From: UBA6623 sp965217195
GTDB lineage: Bacteria > Acidobacteriota > Terriglobia > Bryobacterales > UBA6623
Direction: 5' to 3'
DNA: 64,000 nt
NCBI GenBank assembly: GCA_965217195.1
Contig: CBDCHL010000003.1
Span: forward strand, 744,001 to 808,000
Shown here piece by piece: positions 17,273 through 27,153 of this stretch. Numbering within the stretch: position 1 is the stretch's first letter; every line of letters starts with the position of its first letter. Below the pieces are notes generated by a model. The model saw nothing but the letters and a program-made list of their open reading frames with translations, was not told the DNA's origin and made no database searches. The translations under genes and the position numbers were made by a program.

Positions 17273-18028
17273 ATGAGCGACAAAGAGTTCGCCGGCAAGA
17301 CCGCGCTTGTGAGCGGCGGGTCCAGGGGGATTGGCCGTGCTGTGGCCATCAAACTGGCGCAGCAGGGCGCCGACATCGCCATCAATTTCTTGAGTCGCGA
17401 CGAGGATGCGCAAGCCGCCAAGGAACTTGTGGAGCGGGAAGGGGTGCGGTGCGTTCTCGTCAAGGGTGATGTCTCGAAACCGGCGGACGTTGAGGCGATG
17501 GCGCAAAAGGCTCGCTCCGAGTTGGGGCCCATCAGTCTGCTGGTGGCCAATGCCGGCCTCAGCATCATCGAGAGCCACGAGCAGATTTCTTGGGAATCCT
17601 GGAGGAAGACGATGGCCGTCAATCTCGACGGCGCCTTCCTGCAGGTCATGGCGGTAAAGGACGAAATGTTGGCAAACCGCTACGGCCGGATCGTCTGCAT
17701 CTCGTCGATCGCGTCGTTGTTGCCGCGCAAGATGCAGATCCACTATGCCTCGAGCAAGGCCGGCGTCAACGCCATGGTGCGCTGTTGCGCGCAGGCCTTC
17801 GCGCCCCACGTGCGCGTCAACTGCATCACCCCCGGGCTGATCGAAACCGAGATGGCCGCGATGCTGGGCCCGGACGCCACCGAGCAACTCATCGCGGCTA
17901 CCCCCTTGGGCCGACTGGGTCAGGCGGAAGAAATCGCCGGCGCGGCCCATTTTCTTCTCTCCGACCAATCGAACTTCATGACCGGTCAGACCATTACGGT
18001 CAGTGGCGGGCGGCATATGATGGGCTGA
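17273..18028 (+). CDS. short-chain dehydrogenase/reductase (FabG-like SDR)
   Basis: A 251-residue classical SDR. The Rossmann motif SGGSRGIGRA (residues 14-23) binds NAD(P); NAG follows at 93-95. The active site is Ser144/145 with Tyr158 and Lys162 (YASSK). It ends in the C-terminal VSGGRHMMG. It most resembles 3-oxoacyl-ACP reductase-type enzymes, but many SDRs of unknown substrate share these motifs. There is no export signal, so it should act in the cytoplasm, unlike its exported neighbours. Its leader is almost entirely MITE sequence; the GGGGG just before the start may act as the ribosome-binding site. Whether it is still expressed from the upstream operon through the MITE cannot be judged from sequence. 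Confidence 0.88.
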   Translation: MSDKEFAGKTALVSGGSRGIGRAVAIKLAQQGADIAINFLSRDEDAQAAKELVEREGVRCVLVKGDVSKPADVEAMAQKARSELGPISLLVANAGLSIIESHEQISWESWRKTMAVNLDGAFLQVMAVKDEMLANRYGRIVCISSIASLLPRKMQIHYASSKAGVNAMVRCCAQAFAPHVRVNCITPGLIETEMAAMLGPDATEQLIAATPLGRLGQAEEIAGAAHFLLSDQSNFMTGQTITVSGGRHMMG

Positions 18029-18597
18029 CCACGGCCGATTTCTTCCCTCCCCGTGCCCGCCTACACTTAGGTCTCCTTTTCTTTCTTCCGACCGTCTCGC
18101 GCCTCGACAGCGTTTCCCGGCGTGTCCTGTAGCACGTGGCCGGCCGGAATCGGGCGCTGACCCCCAATGGGAATTGACGCCTTGAGCACCGATTTTCGCG
18201 TGCAGCCGGACGTCACGCTTGATAGGGTTGGCGAACAGGAACTTCCGCTTCCCCTGCCACCTCTCAGGACATGGCCACGACGGGTTCATCACGCATAAAC
18301 TCCTTAATGACAGCAACATAGTTGCCCATCGTCGTACAGGGTGAGTGCCGCGTTTCGTAGATCGCCAGGCGACCGCCTCAGAGCGTCCGCCACGCCATAC
18401 GCCCGGTCCGCGGGCTTCCGAGTAGTCCCCTCGCCAAGCGACCTGTTTTCCCGAGCGGTATCTGTCTCAAAACGTGGGCAATGTAACGAAGTTGGCGTTG
18501 ACTTCCAGATACAGGAACTGATACCATGGGTTCGTTTTGGGGCTACGCGGACATCTCTTCGTTCTGCGTCGTTCATTTCAGGGGAGAAAACATTCAG
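18029..18597 (+). other. intergenic leader of TonB receptor 1; possible gene remnant
   Basis: About 570 bp without a supported gene. On the minus strand at roughly 18310-18450 a frame reads like genuine protein (SLGEGTTRKPADRAYG followed by VADALRRSPGDLRNAALTLYDDG-type residues), but it lacks a start context and any recognisable family, so it may be a remnant. The receptor promoter should lie in the right half; I see no unambiguous consensus boxes. Confidence 0.4.
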
Positions 18598-21500
18598 ATG
18601 AAAAACGCTAAAGCTTTTGCAGCACTAGTCTTGTGCGGTCTGCTGGGGACCGTCATGCTCTACGCCCAGGCCGACCGCGGCACCATCACCGGGATTGTCA
18701 CGGACCCGCAAGGCGCCGTCATTCCCGACGCCGAGATTCAAATAACCAACGTCAACACCGGAGTCGCCACAACCGTGCGGACCTCCGGTACCGGGAATTA
18801 CACCACGCCGCCGCTCATCATCGGCATGTACGAGATGAGACTGGAACAATCCGGATTTCAGGTCTTCGTCGCCGTCGGCGTCCGGCTTGATTCCGGACAG
18901 ACCTTCCGGCAGGACATGACGCTGCAAGTGGGGGCCGTAACCGAGACCGTGGAGGTGTCGGCCGTCGGCATCCAAATCAACACGTCCAACACCGAGGTTT
19001 CCTCGGCGGTCGATCAAAAGTACTACGAGGACTTGCCGACCGTCACGACCTCGGAGATGCGCATTCCCGAAAGCCTGCTCTACGCCGTGCCGGCGTTCAT
19101 GCCGTTGAAGGCCACCAACACGTTTCCTTCCGGCACGCAATTCATGGCGCGGATCAACGGAGGCCAGCGTGCCGGGTTTGAGAATTATCTGGACGGCGCC
19201 TCCTATGGAGAAGTCAGCGGCCACAATCAAACCCAGGAGCGCTCGGTTCCCTACGAGTCGGTTGCCGAGATGCGGGTCATCGAGAACACGTTCAGCGCGC
19301 AGTACGGACACACCAGCGGCGGATTCGTGGAGTATACGACCAAGTCCGGGGGGTCGAAATTGCACGGACAAGTCTACGAATACTTCCGCAACGACAAACT
19401 CGACGCGCGCGGCGCGGTGGCGCCGAACGCGCCGGTTGTGAGGAAAAACAGCTATGGCTTTACCGTGGGAGGCCCCGCCTACATTCCCAAAGTTTACGAC
19501 GGCCGCAACAAGACGTTCTTCTTCGGCAACTTTGATCAGTTGAAGTTCCGGCAGGCGGTGTTCCAGGATTTCCTCACCATCCCGATAGACCCCTTCCGGC
19601 GGGGAGATTTCTCCCAGCTGTTGGGTGGCTCAGCGGGCGCGGACGCCTGTGGAACGCCTGTCTCGGTAGGACAGATCTTCGATCCGGCGAGCGGCCGTGA
19701 CGCCTCGACCTGCGGCGGGCCCGCGGGGACCCTGGTCAGGGATCCCTTCCCGAACAATCAGGTGCCGATCCGCAGCTCCGTGGGGGGCGCCGTAGCCAAC
19801 CTGATACCGGCGGTCGATCGGCCGGGCATCTTGCGGAACCACGCCAGGCAGTCAACCGACGCATTTCTCGACGTGCGCACGATTTTGACCCGAGTCGATC
19901 ACAACTTTACGGACCTGCTGAGAGCGGCGTTCACATTCAATTACAATGATCGTCCCAGAATCACCAACTGTAATTCTGTGGGAGGTTGCAGCCCGGATAC
20001 GCGCACCCTTGGGAATTCCATGGAGCAGCGGATCAGTACGAAGCTGCTCCACATTCAGCTCACGCACACTCCCAAGCCCAATTTCTACACCCATTCGACG
20101 TTCGGATACGATCGTTGGATTCTCCCCTCCACGAGCCTGGAAGCGAATAAGGGTTGGTCGAGTCAGATCGGCCTGAGCGGCCTCATCGATGCCGACACGG
20201 GAGGGTTTCCCGAGATCAATTTCGATCAACGCTATGATCGCTTCGGAAGGCCTTTTGAAACACAAGGGCAAGCCACGGACCGCTGGCAGTTTCTCAACGA
20301 CACGACCTGGCTGAAGGGGAGGCACACCATTAAGATGGGCATCGAATACCGCTGGGAGAGATGGGCGGTCTTCAGCAAGGGCGCCCTGGCGGGCCGTTAC
20401 AATTTCAGCTTTCGCAACACCGGCGCGTTCGATGCGACGGGGTCCGCCATTGCCAATACCGGCGATCCCTTCGCCTCGCTGCTGCTCGGCGAAGTTTCCA
20501 GTTCGAACTTTGACATCACGGTTCGTCCGATCTTTGACCGTGACTACTTCGCCCCTTGGATCAACGATGACATCAAGGTCACCGACCGGCTCACTTTGAG
20601 CTTTGGTTTTCGCATGGATTATCAGCTTGGGCGGAAAGAGCGACACGATACGTACTCCCACTTCAACCCCACGATCCAGAACCCCCTCGGAATTCCAGGC
20701 GGCATTGAGTTCGCCGGCTCCAATGGGACCCGCCGAGTTTTCAACGACACCGACACCAGCACTTATGGTCCGCGGCTCGGCTTCGCGTACCGTCACGGCG
20801 AGGATACGGTGATCCGGGGAGGCTATGGGATGTACTACGCCGGTGTCGTGATGAGCCAATTCCTAGCGAGCCCGACTTTCGGTTATAGTTCCAACCCCAC
20901 CATCACCGACCTCACCAACGGGCGGCAGGCGGCATTCAACTGGGACAATCCCTTCCCGCAGGAGAACATCATCCCACCGCCGTTTATCAACCCCGGCACG
21001 GCAAACGGAGCGAGTGTCGTAACGCTGAATCCTGAGAGCGTAACGCTTCCGCGATACCAGAACTGGACGCTGTCGTTCCAGCGCCAACTGCAAGACAATC
21101 TTCTGTTCGACATATCCTACATCGGCAACAAAGGAACACGGCTGATTGCCAGCCGCGGTCTTGCGGACCTCAACCAGAATAATCCGGCGATCCTGGGGCA
21201 GTTTCCAGGTCTCAATCTCGGTGCCGACATCAACTCGCCGGGGGCGCAGGCGGCCGGAATCACGGCTCCTTATGCGGGGTTTCAAGGTTCGGTAGCTCAG
21301 GCGCTTCGCCCGTTTCCCCAGTACCAAGACGTCACCAGCTATAACGGGGCTAACGGCACGAGTTCCTACCATGCTTTGCAGACCAAAATCGAAAAGAGGT
21401 TTTCCGGCGGATTCCAGGCGCGTTTTGCCTATACCTGGGCGAAGCTGATCAACAATGGCGCGGAAGGCGGTCTTTCCGGAATCGCGGACGCCAGGCCGCA

Positions 21501-22113
21501 ATCTGTGTTCGTGCCGGAGAACGGCCTCAGTGTGGACCATATTCCACATCGCGTGACGCTCAATTACTCCTTTGCATTACCCTTTGGCAAGGGGAGGCGG
21601 TTCCTTGGCAACCTGGGCGGCGCCGGGAACGCTATTCTTGGCGGATGGCACGTCGCCGGGGTCCATCGTTACTTCGCCGGCAGACCGCTGTCGATTTCTA
21701 GTAACAACATCTTCGGGGGAATTCTGTTTAACGGCGTCCTGCGTCCGGACCGCGTCGCCGGCGTTGACGGGTACGGCAACACCGACAACTCGAATTACGA
21801 GATAGTCGGCGACCGTTATCTCAGCCTTGGAGGCTGGCAAAACCCGACCGACAATCGACTCGGCAACGCCAGTCGCGTCGACCCCGTTATTCGCGGCTGG
21901 GCGAACTACAACGAAGATATCGCCATTTTCAAGGACACCTTCTTTACCGAACAAGCGAAGGTCCGCCTCGGAGCGAATTTCTCGAATATGTTCAACCGGC
22001 ATGTCTGGTGCGACGCGAACACCAACTTCAGTGATCTAGATAACTTTGGCTTAGTCAGCGGTCAATGCGGCGAAGCCCGCCGCATCGAGTTGTATCTGAA
22101 GATCGTCTTCTAG
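18598..22113 (+). CDS. Oar-like TonB-dependent receptor with carboxypeptidase regulatory-like domain, 1
   Basis: A very large (1171 aa) outer-membrane protein. It has a signal peptide (FAALVLCGLLGTVMLYAQA), then a carboxypeptidase regulatory-like beta-sandwich domain from about residue 27 to 105 (TITGIVTDPQGAVIPDAEIQ). A plug-like region follows (NYLDGASYGEVSGHNQTQER, then GHTSGGFVEYTTKSGGSKLHG), and a long barrel ends in a terminal aromatic (RIELYLKIVF). This architecture is characteristic of acidobacterial Oar-type receptors, which use TonB/ExbBD energy to import bulky substrates such as glycans, peptides or siderophores; the ligand is unknown. The start at 18598 gives a proper signal peptide, and a GGGGAG lies 12 bases upstream. 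A perfect 12-bp stem-loop follows the stop codon. No TonB, ExbB or sigma/anti-sigma genes are adjacent. Confidence 0.92.
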   Translation: MKNAKAFAALVLCGLLGTVMLYAQADRGTITGIVTDPQGAVIPDAEIQITNVNTGVATTVRTSGTGNYTTPPLIIGMYEMRLEQSGFQVFVAVGVRLDSGQTFRQDMTLQVGAVTETVEVSAVGIQINTSNTEVSSAVDQKYYEDLPTVTTSEMRIPESLLYAVPAFMPLKATNTFPSGTQFMARINGGQRAGFENYLDGASYGEVSGHNQTQERSVPYESVAEMRVIENTFSAQYGHTSGGFVEYTTKSGGSKLHGQVYEYFRNDKLDARGAVAPNAPVVRKNSYGFTVGGPAYIPKVYDGRNKTFFFGNFDQLKFRQAVFQDFLTIPIDPFRRGDFSQLLGGSAGADACGTPVSVGQIFDPASGRDASTCGGPAGTLVRDPFPNNQVPIRSSVGGAVANLIPAVDRPGILRNHARQSTDAFLDVRTILTRVDHNFTDLLRAAFTFNYNDRPRITNCNSVGGCSPDTRTLGNSMEQRISTKLLHIQLTHTPKPNFYTHSTFGYDRWILPSTSLEANKGWSSQIGLSGLIDADTGGFPEINFDQRYDRFGRPFETQGQATDRWQFLNDTTWLKGRHTIKMGIEYRWERWAVFSKGALAGRYNFSFRNTGAFDATGSAIANTGDPFASLLLGEVSSSNFDITVRPIFDRDYFAPWINDDIKVTDRLTLSFGFRMDYQLGRKERHDTYSHFNPTIQNPLGIPGGIEFAGSNGTRRVFNDTDTSTYGPRLGFAYRHGEDTVIRGGYGMYYAGVVMSQFLASPTFGYSSNPTITDLTNGRQAAFNWDNPFPQENIIPPPFINPGTANGASVVTLNPESVTLPRYQNWTLSFQRQLQDNLLFDISYIGNKGTRLIASRGLADLNQNNPAILGQFPGLNLGADINSPGAQAAGITAPYAGFQGSVAQALRPFPQYQDVTSYNGANGTSSYHALQTKIEKRFSGGFQARFAYTWAKLINNGAEGGLSGIADARPQSVFVPENGLSVDHIPHRVTLNYSFALPFGKGRRFLGNLGGAGNAILGGWHVAGVHRYFAGRPLSISSNNIFGGILFNGVLRPDRVAGVDGYGNTDNSNYEIVGDRYLSLGGWQNPTDNRLGNASRVDPVIRGWANYNEDIAIFKDTFFTEQAKVRLGANFSNMFNRHVWCDANTNFSDLDNFGLVSGQCGEARRIELYLKIVF

Positions 22114-22137
22114 CCAGGCGCGGCGGAACGTGATAGG

Positions 22138-22166
22138 AGGGGCGCGAGCGTGATGCTCGCGCCCCT
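22138..22166 (+). terminator. strong stem-loop after TonB receptor 1
   Basis: A perfect 12-bp GC-rich stem (AGGGGCGCGAGC / GCTCGCGCCCCT) with a five-base loop GTGAT, starting 24 bp after the stop codon. There is no T-run after it, so it may slow polymerase or protect the 3' end rather than be a classical intrinsic terminator. Confidence 0.6.
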
Positions 22167-22214
22167 CGCCGTCTCAGGACCTTGTCCTGTCTCCGCAAGG
22201 CGGCCAATCGAAAC

Positions 22215-22316
22215 AGAGGCGTGGACGGAAGTCCACGCTCCGCCGTGTCCTACGGGTCTCGACGAAAGCCTTTTTGAAAAGCCCGCGGGCAAGCGTGGAC
22301 TTCCGTCCACGCCTCT
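22215..22316 (+). repeat. BIME-like pair of REP palindromes, left of the RAYT gene
   Basis: Two identical palindromes in opposite orientation: 22219-22238 (GCGTGGAC-GGAA-GTCCACGC) and 22293-22312 (GCGTGGAC-TTCC-GTCCACGC), each an 8-bp stem with a 4-base loop and flanked outwardly by ACAGAG / CTCTGT. The ~55-bp spacer is the reverse complement, with several changes, of the spacer in the right-hand pair at 22966-23057. Confidence 0.85.
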
Positions 22317-22369
22317 GTCGCGACGACTCGCATTGCGGCGTTGAAACGTGCTACGGTTTGGGTCGAACC

Positions 22370-22922
22370 GTGCCTGGAATCGACGAGGCCCCGCGCCCCG
22401 GGAACGGGCCGTGGGCTTACTTCCTCACATTCGCCTGCTACGGCGCTAGACATCATGGTTCCGAGAAAGGCTCCGTGGACCGGGATCACAACGCAGTTGG
22501 GTCTCCGCTGCTGCCCGCCAACGCGCCGCGGGTGCGGGCTGAACGCGGCTGGATGCGGCATCCCCCGGCACGGTTGGACGCAAGGCGCCCGTGCGATCAC
22601 GCTAAGGGCGATTCAGGACACATGCGTCTTTCGAGGATGGGTCCTGCATGCGGCGCATGTACGCGGCAATCACGTTCACGTGGTTGTAGAGGCTGGAGAG
22701 GAACCGTCCGAGCTTTTGCAGAAGCTTAAGGGACGAATCAGCCGTGCCCTCAACGACAAATTCGGGAAACGCCGATGGTGGGCGCGGCATGGCAGCACGG
22801 TTCCGCTTTGGGATCCGCATCGGGTCGACGACGCCGTGGCGTACACATGGGATCAAGGCGTGCCGATGGCGAGGTATCTTAATCCGAACCGTTGGCGAGA
22901 GTACGTCAGCGGCGACATCTGA
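22370..22922 (+). pseudogene. REP-associated (Y1/HUH, RAYT-type) transposase, one frameshift
   Basis: The N-terminal half is in one frame from a possible GTG at 22370 (GPWAYFLTFACYGARHHGSE, then KGSVDRDHNA and RLDAR). At about 22580-22592 the frame shifts, and the protein continues with ITLRAIQDTCVFRGWVLHAA, the HUH motif GNHVHVVVEA, SRALNDKFGKRRWWARHGST and LWDPHRVDDAVAYTWDQG, where the Tyr of AVAYT is the candidate nucleophile. This is the IS200-like Y1 transposase family that processes REP hairpins. It is flanked on both sides by paired REP palindromes in mirrored orientation, the arrangement of a REPtron. With the frameshift it should be inactive unless the shift is an assembly error. Confidence 0.82.
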
Positions 22923-22940
22923 ATGCGCCAAGTTGGCGCT

Positions 22941-23083
22941 CAAGTTACGCTAGCTTGAAATAGAGGCGTGGACGGAAGTCCACGCTCCCCCGCGGGCATT
23001 TCAGAAAGGCTTTCGTCAAGACCCTTGGACACAGCAAGCGTGGACTTCCGTCCACGCCTCTGTCTCAAGTTAGCGTAACTTGG
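22941..23083 (+). repeat. BIME-like pair of REP palindromes, right of the RAYT gene, inside a longer palindrome
   Basis: REP palindromes at 22966-22985 and 23038-23057 repeat exactly the stem and loop sequences of the left pair. They are enclosed by an outer inverted repeat: CAAGTTACGCTAGCTTGA at 22941-22958 and the near-complement TCAAGTTAGCGTAACTTG at 23066-23083. The spacer between the two REPs is inverted relative to the left pair. Confidence 0.85.
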
Positions 23084-23156
23084 GCCATGTATTCGCCACT
23101 GCGTCGGCACCCGTCCGCTTGCACCGCCCGCGACCGTTACAAGACAATACAGAACA

Positions 23157-24506
23157 GTGGCGATAGGGTTTCGATCGGGGGCTCGGTGGGTGGGATCAAG
23201 CCTGCTACTTCCCCTTTGCTTGCTGTTCGTCCTTGCCATGGTTGGGGTGGCACCCTTCGCGGGGCTCCTCGCGGCCCAAGCCCCTTCCATTGAGAGGGCG
23301 GCCGAACTCTACGTAGCGGGCGATCTGAGCGGGGCTAAGCTGGCGGCGCGGCAGGTCGTCGAACGGGAACCTGAGAATCCCCTTGCCTTTGTGATCCTGG
23401 GGACCATCGCGGTTCGCGAACAGGATTTCCAGACGGCAGAGAAGAATCTGGTGCGGGCGATCTCGCTGGAGCCTAATCTGATCGGCGCCCACTTGACGCT
23501 GGGTCAAGTCTACGTGCGGCGCGCCAACAGCGAGCAGGCGGCGCGGACCTATCGCAAGGTCCTCGAACTCGATTCCAAGAACGTCAAGGCACTCTGGGCT
23601 CTTGCAACAGTCGAACAGGCGCGGGGCCGGCTCACCGAAGCGGAGCGTGTCCTGGAGGAGCTGCGGGCAACCGATCCCAACAATACCGCCGGCCTGCTTA
23701 GATTGGCGCGCATCGCCAATCTGCAAGGGAGCAGCGAAAAAGCCCTCTCTCTGCTGTTGGAAGCGAAAAAGATCAGCCCGCAAGACTTCCGGGTCTTGTA
23801 CGCCTTCGGCGTCATGTGTCTCCAGATGGATCTCATGGAAGACGGCACACAGGCCCTGGAGCAAGCCGTCGCGATGCAGCCCAGCGATTTCAGCGCTTCC
23901 TACGCGCTCGCAACAGCCCGAGTTGCTAAAAAGGATTACTCGGCCGCGAAGGAGATCTACCAGCGTTTGATGGAGAACCACTCCGGCAACGCTCAGTTGC
24001 ACTACGCATTGGGTACGGTCCTATTCCATTCCGGGCAGCTTGACGAGGCGGAGCAGCGGTTCGCCCGAAGCGTGGAAATCCTACCGGAGCAAGTCGAGTC
24101 GCTCCATTATCTGGCGCAGATCGCCGCTCAGAAAGCTGAGCCGGAAAAAGCCGTCGATCTGTTCAGCAAGGTTCTCGAGAAGCAGCCGACGCACACCCGT
24201 GCTCATCTGGAGTTAGGCTTGATTTACAGAAAGCTCCGGAAACTGGAACCGGCGCGCCACGAGCTTGAGGCTGCAGTCCGCTTGGATCCGAATTTCCAGA
24301 AAGCTCAATACCAATTGGGTCTCCTGTTGGCAAGGTTGGGTGAGAGAGAAAAGGCCAAGCAGCACCTCGAGATCGCATCGACGTTGAGGAAGGAGGATGA
24401 TAAGGGCGTGAGTTGGAGGTTGCTCCTTCCCGAAGAAGCCGCGGGGCAAGCGATTCCCCGAGACCCGCCGCCCGAGGCTGCAGGCTCCTCGGAGGGCCAC
24501 AAGTAG
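23157..24506 (+). CDS. exported TPR protein paired with CRTAC1, copy 2
   Basis: A 449-residue protein starting with GTG. It has a membrane/signal segment (LLLPLCLLFVLAMVGVAPFA, ending near LLAAQA) followed by about eleven tetratricopeptide repeats between residues 48 and 410. Examples are LAFVILGTIAVREQDFQTAE, IGAHLTLGQVYVRRANSEQA and AQLHYALGTVLFHSGQLDEA. The C-terminal tail is acidic and Pro-rich. It is expected to be an anchored periplasmic scaffold. The stop (TAG, 24504-24506) is followed directly by the disrupted CRTAC1 gene, repeating the TPR+CRTAC1 order of the other two pairs. The start lies ~75 bp right of the RAYT/REP locus. Confidence 0.82.
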   Translation: MAIGFRSGARWVGSSLLLPLCLLFVLAMVGVAPFAGLLAAQAPSIERAAELYVAGDLSGAKLAARQVVEREPENPLAFVILGTIAVREQDFQTAEKNLVRAISLEPNLIGAHLTLGQVYVRRANSEQAARTYRKVLELDSKNVKALWALATVEQARGRLTEAERVLEELRATDPNNTAGLLRLARIANLQGSSEKALSLLLEAKKISPQDFRVLYAFGVMCLQMDLMEDGTQALEQAVAMQPSDFSASYALATARVAKKDYSAAKEIYQRLMENHSGNAQLHYALGTVLFHSGQLDEAEQRFARSVEILPEQVESLHYLAQIAAQKAEPEKAVDLFSKVLEKQPTHTRAHLELGLIYRKLRKLEPARHELEAAVRLDPNFQKAQYQLGLLLARLGEREKAKQHLEIASTLRKEDDKGVSWRLLLPEEAAGQAIPRDPPPEAAGSSEGHK

Positions 24507-24575
24507 TGAGTTTCTTCCGACCACGGCGGTGGGCGCATCACAGCAGGAGCGAATCCTCATGGCCGGCTTCACCGA

Positions 24576-26430
24576 TTGGGCCCTTTTCGCCGCCGCTCAG
24601 CAGTTTCCGGAATCGACACGACGGGGAGCAGCTCTTTCGTATCGGCCCCCCAGGGCCCGGCCCGGAAAGTCGCGAAAAAGCTCGCGTCGGGTGAAACGAC
24701 GCCGGGGGACAAGGCGCTCTTTACCGACCTCTCGGAGCAAGTCGGGATCCGCTTTCAACACTTCAACGGTATGTCGGGCGAGCACTATTACGCCGAGATC
24801 GTCGGCTCGGGATCAGCTCTGTTCGACTTTGACAACGACGGCGACCTCGACATTTTCTTCGTACAAGGAAACATGCTGGGCGCCGGCAAGACCTTGGCGG
24901 ACGCACTCACTCCGCCCGCGGCCCCCCTACCTTTGAGAGGCCGACTCTATCGAAACGATCTCACCTCGGATTCAGGTCGACCCCCCTACTTTGCACTTCA
25001 CCGACGTAACGGATCGCAGCGGAATCGACGCGCAAGGCTACGGCATGGGGGTGGCCGCGGGCGACTTCGACAACGACGGCTGGGTGGATCTCTATGTGAC
25101 GAATTTCAGCTCCAACCAATTGTGGCGCAACCAGGGAGACGGTACATTCCGTGACGTGACGCGGAAAGCGGGCGTCGACGACACGCGTTGGAGCATTAGC
25201 GCGGCCTTCCTCGATTTCGATCGGGATGGGTGGCTCGATCTCTATGTGGCCAACTACGTGGAGTTTGACTTTAAGAACCGCAAGCAATGTTATTCGCATG
25301 CCGAAGCCGGATATTACTGCGGTCCGATGAGCTACGAGCCGGTACCGGAGCGACTTTTTCGAAATCGCGGCGACGGGACGTTCGAGGATGTTTCGGAAAA
25401 GTCGGGGATTGCCGGAGAATACAATGGCGCGCTCGGCGTCAGTTGCGCCGACTTCAACGGAGACGGGTGGATCGACATTTACGTCGCGAACGATGGGCGA
25501 CCCAATCATCTATGGATCAACCAGCGCGACGGCACGTTCGTGAACGACGCCATGACGTCGGGCACGGCCTTGAACGAGGATGGAGAGTCGGAAGCCAGCA
25601 TGGGGGTGGACGCGGGCGACTTCGACAATGACGGCGACGAAGACCTGTTCATGACCCATCTCGTGGGGGAGAAGAACACGCTTTACCTGAATACTGGAGA
25701 TGGCCTGTTTGAGGACCGCTCCCTAGATAGCAAGCTCGCCGCGTCGAGTTTGCCCTACACGGCCTTTGGTACTGGTTTCTTGGACTACGACAACGACGGC
25801 CGGCTCGACCTTCTGGTCGTCAACGGGGACGTCAGAACGAATGAATCGATGGCCCGGGCCAAGCGCGCCAACATGAACTATCGACTGCATCAACCCAATC
25901 AGCTCTTTCGTAATCTGGGCAACGGGAAGTTCCAAGACACGACGGCCCTAGCCGGCCCCGCTTTCCAGGCGACCGAGGTGAGTCGCGGCGCGGCCTTCGG
26001 CGACGTGGACAACGACGGGGATACCGACGTTCTCGTGCTCAACAACAACGGGCCGGCGCGATTGTTGATCAACGATCGCGGAAGCGAAAAACACTGGATC
26101 GGCCTGAGGATGGTGGGTAAAAAGGAAAAACGGGATATGTTGGGAACCCGCGTCGCGGTCCTGCGAGAGAAGGGCCCCACCTTATGGCGCCGGGCCCGCG
26201 CCGACGGAAGCTACTGCTCGGCGAACGACCCAAGAATCCTAGCGGGCCTCGGCGATTCGACCGAGATCAGTCGGGTGCGCGCGTATTGGCCGAGCGGCCG
26301 CGTCGAAGAGTGGACCAGCGTGGTCGCCGACGGCTACAACACGCTCCGCGAGGGTACCGGAGAGGAAGTGGCGGGTTCAAAGGCGCACGTCGGATCTCCG
26401 GATGTTGGGCCCAAGGTGAACAGGAAGTAG
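24576..26430 (+). pseudogene. CRTAC1 family protein (FG-GAP + ASPIC/UnbV), copy 2, frameshifted
   Basis: The first frame reads FTDLSEQVGIRFQHFNGMSG, a typical CRTAC1 opening, then the blade loop LFDFDNDGDLDIFFVQGN and RLYRNDLTSDSG. Within a run of six C residues (24981-24986) the frame changes, and the protein continues LHFTDVTDRSGIDAQGYG, with many FG-GAP loops (DFDNDGWVDLYV, DFNGDGWIDIYV, DFDNDGDEDLFM, DVDNDGDTDVLV) to a C-terminal UnbV-like end (RVRAYWPSGRVEEWTSV). The C-terminal frame ends at 26430. The N-terminus is unclear: a GTG overlapping the TPR stop (24506) is in yet another frame, so a second indel between 24510 and 24690 is possible. A homopolymer indel in the assembly is a plausible alternative to true decay. 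Confidence 0.75.
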
Positions 26431-27153
26431 GTGCGCCCCGGAGCGTTGGATCTCTACTTACGTATTTTTCTTGTTTTCCCGGCGGCAACGCGACTCGGGC
26501 TCTCGTTCTCACGCGGCAATGGCTCCCTCTGGGAGTAGAGTATTCTTATGAGACTAAGACGCCGTGACCTCCTCAAGGGTCTGAATCCGGCTGCCGCGGC
26601 GGTAGCCTTAACGCCATTCCCCGCGCCGAGCGAGGGACGGGCTCAGCAGAGTAATTTCGCCGGGGCGCCGAGGATCATTAACCGCACAGCGATCCAGGGA
26701 GTCTGTGCCTGGCCGAACCTTCAGAGACTGGAAAACGGAACGCTGCTCGCACTGATTTTCAACCAGCCGTGCCACGGCCTCTGGGAAGGGGATTTAGACT
26801 GCTGGGCAAGCGAAGATGACGGCAAGACCTGGCGTTTTCGGGGAAGGCCGGCCGAGCACGAGCCAACGACCAATCGGATGAATTGTGCCGCGGGCATTGC
26901 CGGCAACGGTGATGTTGTCGTGCTGTGCAGCGGTTGGGCCGACCGCAGCCCGAAAGGTCAGTTGAGCGGACCCCACCGGAAGGTGCTGCGTCCTTGGGTC
27001 TGCCGGTCTTCGGACGGAGGACGAACCTGGTCCGTCAGCAAGCAATTCCCGGCGCCGCCCGAGGAATCCATCGGCATCGGCAACGAGTTCATCCCGTTTG
27101 GGAATATCCGCGCTGCCGAAGACGGATCCCTCTGCGCGACGGTTTACCTGACT

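Noticed and set aside
22215..23083. Ends of a composite transposon
   Set aside because: The palindromic pairs are symmetric REP/BIME-type elements with internal palindromes; no target duplication is seen, and the Y1 enzyme type fits REP processing rather than terminal-repeat transposition.
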